A DNA stretch of 5,669 nucleotides from Candidatus Eiseniibacteriota bacterium (GTDB lineage Bacteria > JAFGKV01): the NCBI GenBank assembly GCA_025453925.1, contig JALOPK010000301.1, positions 1 to 5,669 of the forward strand. The letters run 5' to 3'. The notes beneath the pieces are model-generated. The model saw nothing but the letters and a program-made list of their open reading frames with translations, had not been told where the DNA came from and searched no databases. Made by a program: the position numbers and the translations under genes. Position 1 is the stretch's first letter. Every line of letters starts with the position of its first letter. Below are positions 4,461 through 5,669 of this stretch, piece by piece.

Positions 4461-5669
4461 GGGGCACGCGCGCGCCGTGAGGCGGGACGGGCTGTAGACC
4501 GGATCGTGACTGACGTCACTCCGACAGGGGCGGCAGTCGCGGTTCACACCGCTCCAACCGGGCAAGGGCCGGGTGTAAGAACCGGGGATGATCCCCGCCG
4601 GTTGCCTGAACCAGCGCGGTGACCTCTCAGAACTTGGGACGCGGAGCTCGGCGAGAAGTCGCTCGGCAGCCTCGATCATCACGGGGGGGCCGCACATGTA
4701 GTACTCGATCTGCGCAGGATCCGGGTGGGTCTTGAGGTACTTCTCGTAGGCAACGTTGTGGATGAAGCCCTCCGGGCCATCCCACTGGTCGCCGGATTGC
4801 TTGTCCGACAGCGCGACAACAAACATGAAGTTCGGGAACGCTGCCTCGATGGCCCGAAAATCATCCACGTAAAAGAGTTCTCGGACCGAGCGGGCACCGT
4901 ACCAGAAGGTCACCTTCCGCGCGGTCTTCTGTGTGTGGAACAGGTGCATCAGGTGCGATCGCATAGGCGCCATGCCCGCCCCACCGCCCAGATACAACAT
5001 CTCCCGGTCGGTATCCTTGATAAGGAAGTCGCCGTACGGACCACTGATGGTCGCCTGCTGGCCGGGCTTGAGTGCGAAGAGATAGGAGGATCCCAGCCCC
5101 GGCGGCGCGTTCGGGGGCTTGGCGGGAGGAGTCGCGATGCGCACGTTCAGCCGCAAGGCGCGCCCTTCCGCCGGGTAGCTGGCAAGGGAGTACGCTCGCA
5201 TCAACGCCGGATCATCATTGACGGCCCTCAGCTTCCAGAACGCGTACCGATCCCACGCATCACGATACTCTTCCTCGACGTCGAATCTCGTGAACGGAAT
5301 CTCGAAGGGCGGCATGTGGATCTGAACGTACTGGCCCGGCGCGTAGGCGAGCCCATCCGAACACTCGGGCAGCTCCAGGACCAGTTCCTTGATGAAGGTC
5401 GCCACGTTGCGGTTCGAAACCACCGGCACGGTGATCTGACGAATCTGGAGGTACTCAGGCGGAATCCTGATCTTGAGATCCTCCTTGACCTTGACCTGGC
5501 AAGTCAGCCGGACGCCCTCCATCCGCTCCTTCCTGGTCAGAAGACCGATCTCCGCGGGGAGGAGCTGCCCGCCTCCTCGCTCGATGGCGCACTTGCAGTA
5601 GGCGCAGGTCCCCTTGCCCCCGCATCCTGACGGGATGAAGATCCCGTGATCCATCAGGGTCGTGAGGAC
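4422..5669 (-). CDS. nqrF: Na+-NQR subunit F, 5' partial, aberrant C-terminus
   Basis: 415 visible residues; the N-terminal membrane anchor and the start of the ferredoxin domain lie beyond the right edge. NqrF takes electrons from NADH to FAD and then to a 2Fe-2S cluster in the sodium-pumping NADH:quinone reductase. Counting from the edge: cluster ligands C16, C22, C25 (CGGKGTCAYC) and C57; flavin-binding RAYSLASYP (158-166); ISGPYGDF (208-215); nucleotide-binding GGGAGMAPMRS (228-238); WYGARSVRELFYVDDF (256-271); YYMCGPPVM (323-331). Conservation stops after ELRVPSSE (341-348). Family members end a few residues later with a motif like IAYDEF or LLDDFGG; here 67 unrelated residues follow (4625-4425), encoded by spacer and repeat DNA. 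So the 3' end is rearranged, or there is an indel. The catalytic core is intact, yet the changed end could impair the enzyme. The remaining nqr genes would be expected to the right. Confidence 0.9.
   Translation of the reverse strand, partial: VLTTLMDHGIFIPSGCGGKGTCAYCKCAIERGGGQLLPAEIGLLTRKERMEGVRLTCQVKVKEDLKIRIPPEYLQIRQITVPVVSNRNVATFIKELVLELPECSDGLAYAPGQYVQIHMPPFEIPFTRFDVEEEYRDAWDRYAFWKLRAVNDDPALMRAYSLASYPAEGRALRLNVRIATPPAKPPNAPPGLGSSYLFALKPGQQATISGPYGDFLIKDTDREMLYLGGGAGMAPMRSHLMHLFHTQKTARKVTFWYGARSVRELFYVDDFRAIEAAFPNFMFVVALSDKQSGDQWDGPEGFIHNVAYEKYLKTHPDPAQIEYYMCGPPVMIEAAERLLAELRVPSSERSPRWFRQPAGIIPGSYTRPLPGWSGVNRDCRPCRSDVSHDPVYSPSRLTARACPVLTPDPCPVGAV
4470..4582. repeat. 113-bp direct repeat, copy B
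   Basis: Right copy of the pair, 9 non-repeated bases from copy A. The TGACGTCA core is at 4511-4518. In this copy the core is flanked to give GTGAC-TGAC-GTCAC, a 5-bp dyad that copy A lacks through one base change. The whole copy is read through by the abnormal tail of nqrF on the minus strand. The period of 122 is not a multiple of three, so the two copies are translated in different frames and the repeat is unlikely to have been kept as a protein repeat. Confidence 0.9.
4583..4606. other. Hairpin between the nqrF core and the repeats
   Basis: AACC/GGTT arms (from 4581 to 4604) enclose a GGGGA-TGA-TCCCC stem with a small bulge. Read on the minus strand it follows the end of the conserved nqrF core by about 20 bases, where a terminator might have stood. 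It lacks a T-tract and lies inside the extended reading frame. Confidence 0.35.

Noticed and set aside
4267-4467. 66-codon minus-strand frame across copy A
   Set aside because: Its likeness to the nqrF tail comes only from the DNA repeat; no ribosome-binding site or domain supports it as a gene.
4348-4582. CRISPR array or integron attC sites
   Set aside because: Only two long copies with a 9-bp gap, no short repeat/spacer rhythm, and no RYYYAAC/GTTRRRY core pair at the ends.
4725-5630. 301-codon open frame on the plus strand
   Set aside because: Lies wholly opposite nqrF, whose motifs are unmistakable; its translation has no family character and it is a shadow of high-GC codon use.

Overview
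The window is high-GC bacterial DNA. Every gene I can support lies on the minus strand, so transcription runs right to left. The phylum cannot be fixed from the sequence. Na+-NQR, an ECF sigma factor with a zinc-type anti-sigma factor, and a DUF2089/SHOCT-like operon together suggest an environmental diderm of the Acidobacteriota/Gemmatimonadota/Eisenbacteria sort. That placement is inference.

Layout from right to left. (1) 5669-4422 holds most of nqrF, the NADH-oxidising subunit of the sodium-pumping NADH:quinone reductase. It is cut by the window edge at its 5' end. Its normal C-terminus is missing and is replaced by a 67-residue read-through tail that runs into repeats. (2) 4582-4348 carries two 113-bp direct repeats about 94% identical, at a period of 122 bp, just downstream of the nqrF core and upstream of the sigma gene. 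(3) 4151-2005 is a tight three-gene operon: an ECF sigma factor, a membrane anti-sigma factor with a duplicated zinc-binding module, and a four-helix TM2/DUF5668 (LiaF-like) membrane protein. (4) 2004-1504 has no convincing gene. It holds stacked hairpins after the operon, a perfect 22-bp AT-rich palindrome followed by a ribosome-binding site and ATG on the plus strand (possibly the remains of a lost regulator gene), and the promoter of the next operon. (5) 1497-482 is a second three-gene operon: a DUF2089 zinc-ribbon/HTH regulator, a small membrane protein and a SHOCT-like domain protein, closed by a clear intrinsic terminator at 436-462. (6) 160-1 is the start of an exported protein that leaves the window on the left.

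The two operons share a theme. LiaF-type membrane segments, DUF2089-HTH regulators and SHOCT-like helical modules recur in Psp/Lia-type envelope-stress networks, and an ECF sigma factor held by a membrane anti-sigma factor is another way of sensing the envelope. I read the central 3.7 kb as an envelope-stress neighbourhood. None of its parts is new as a family. The least ordinary features are the altered nqrF end with its repeats, the doubled zinc module, and the orphan palindrome.
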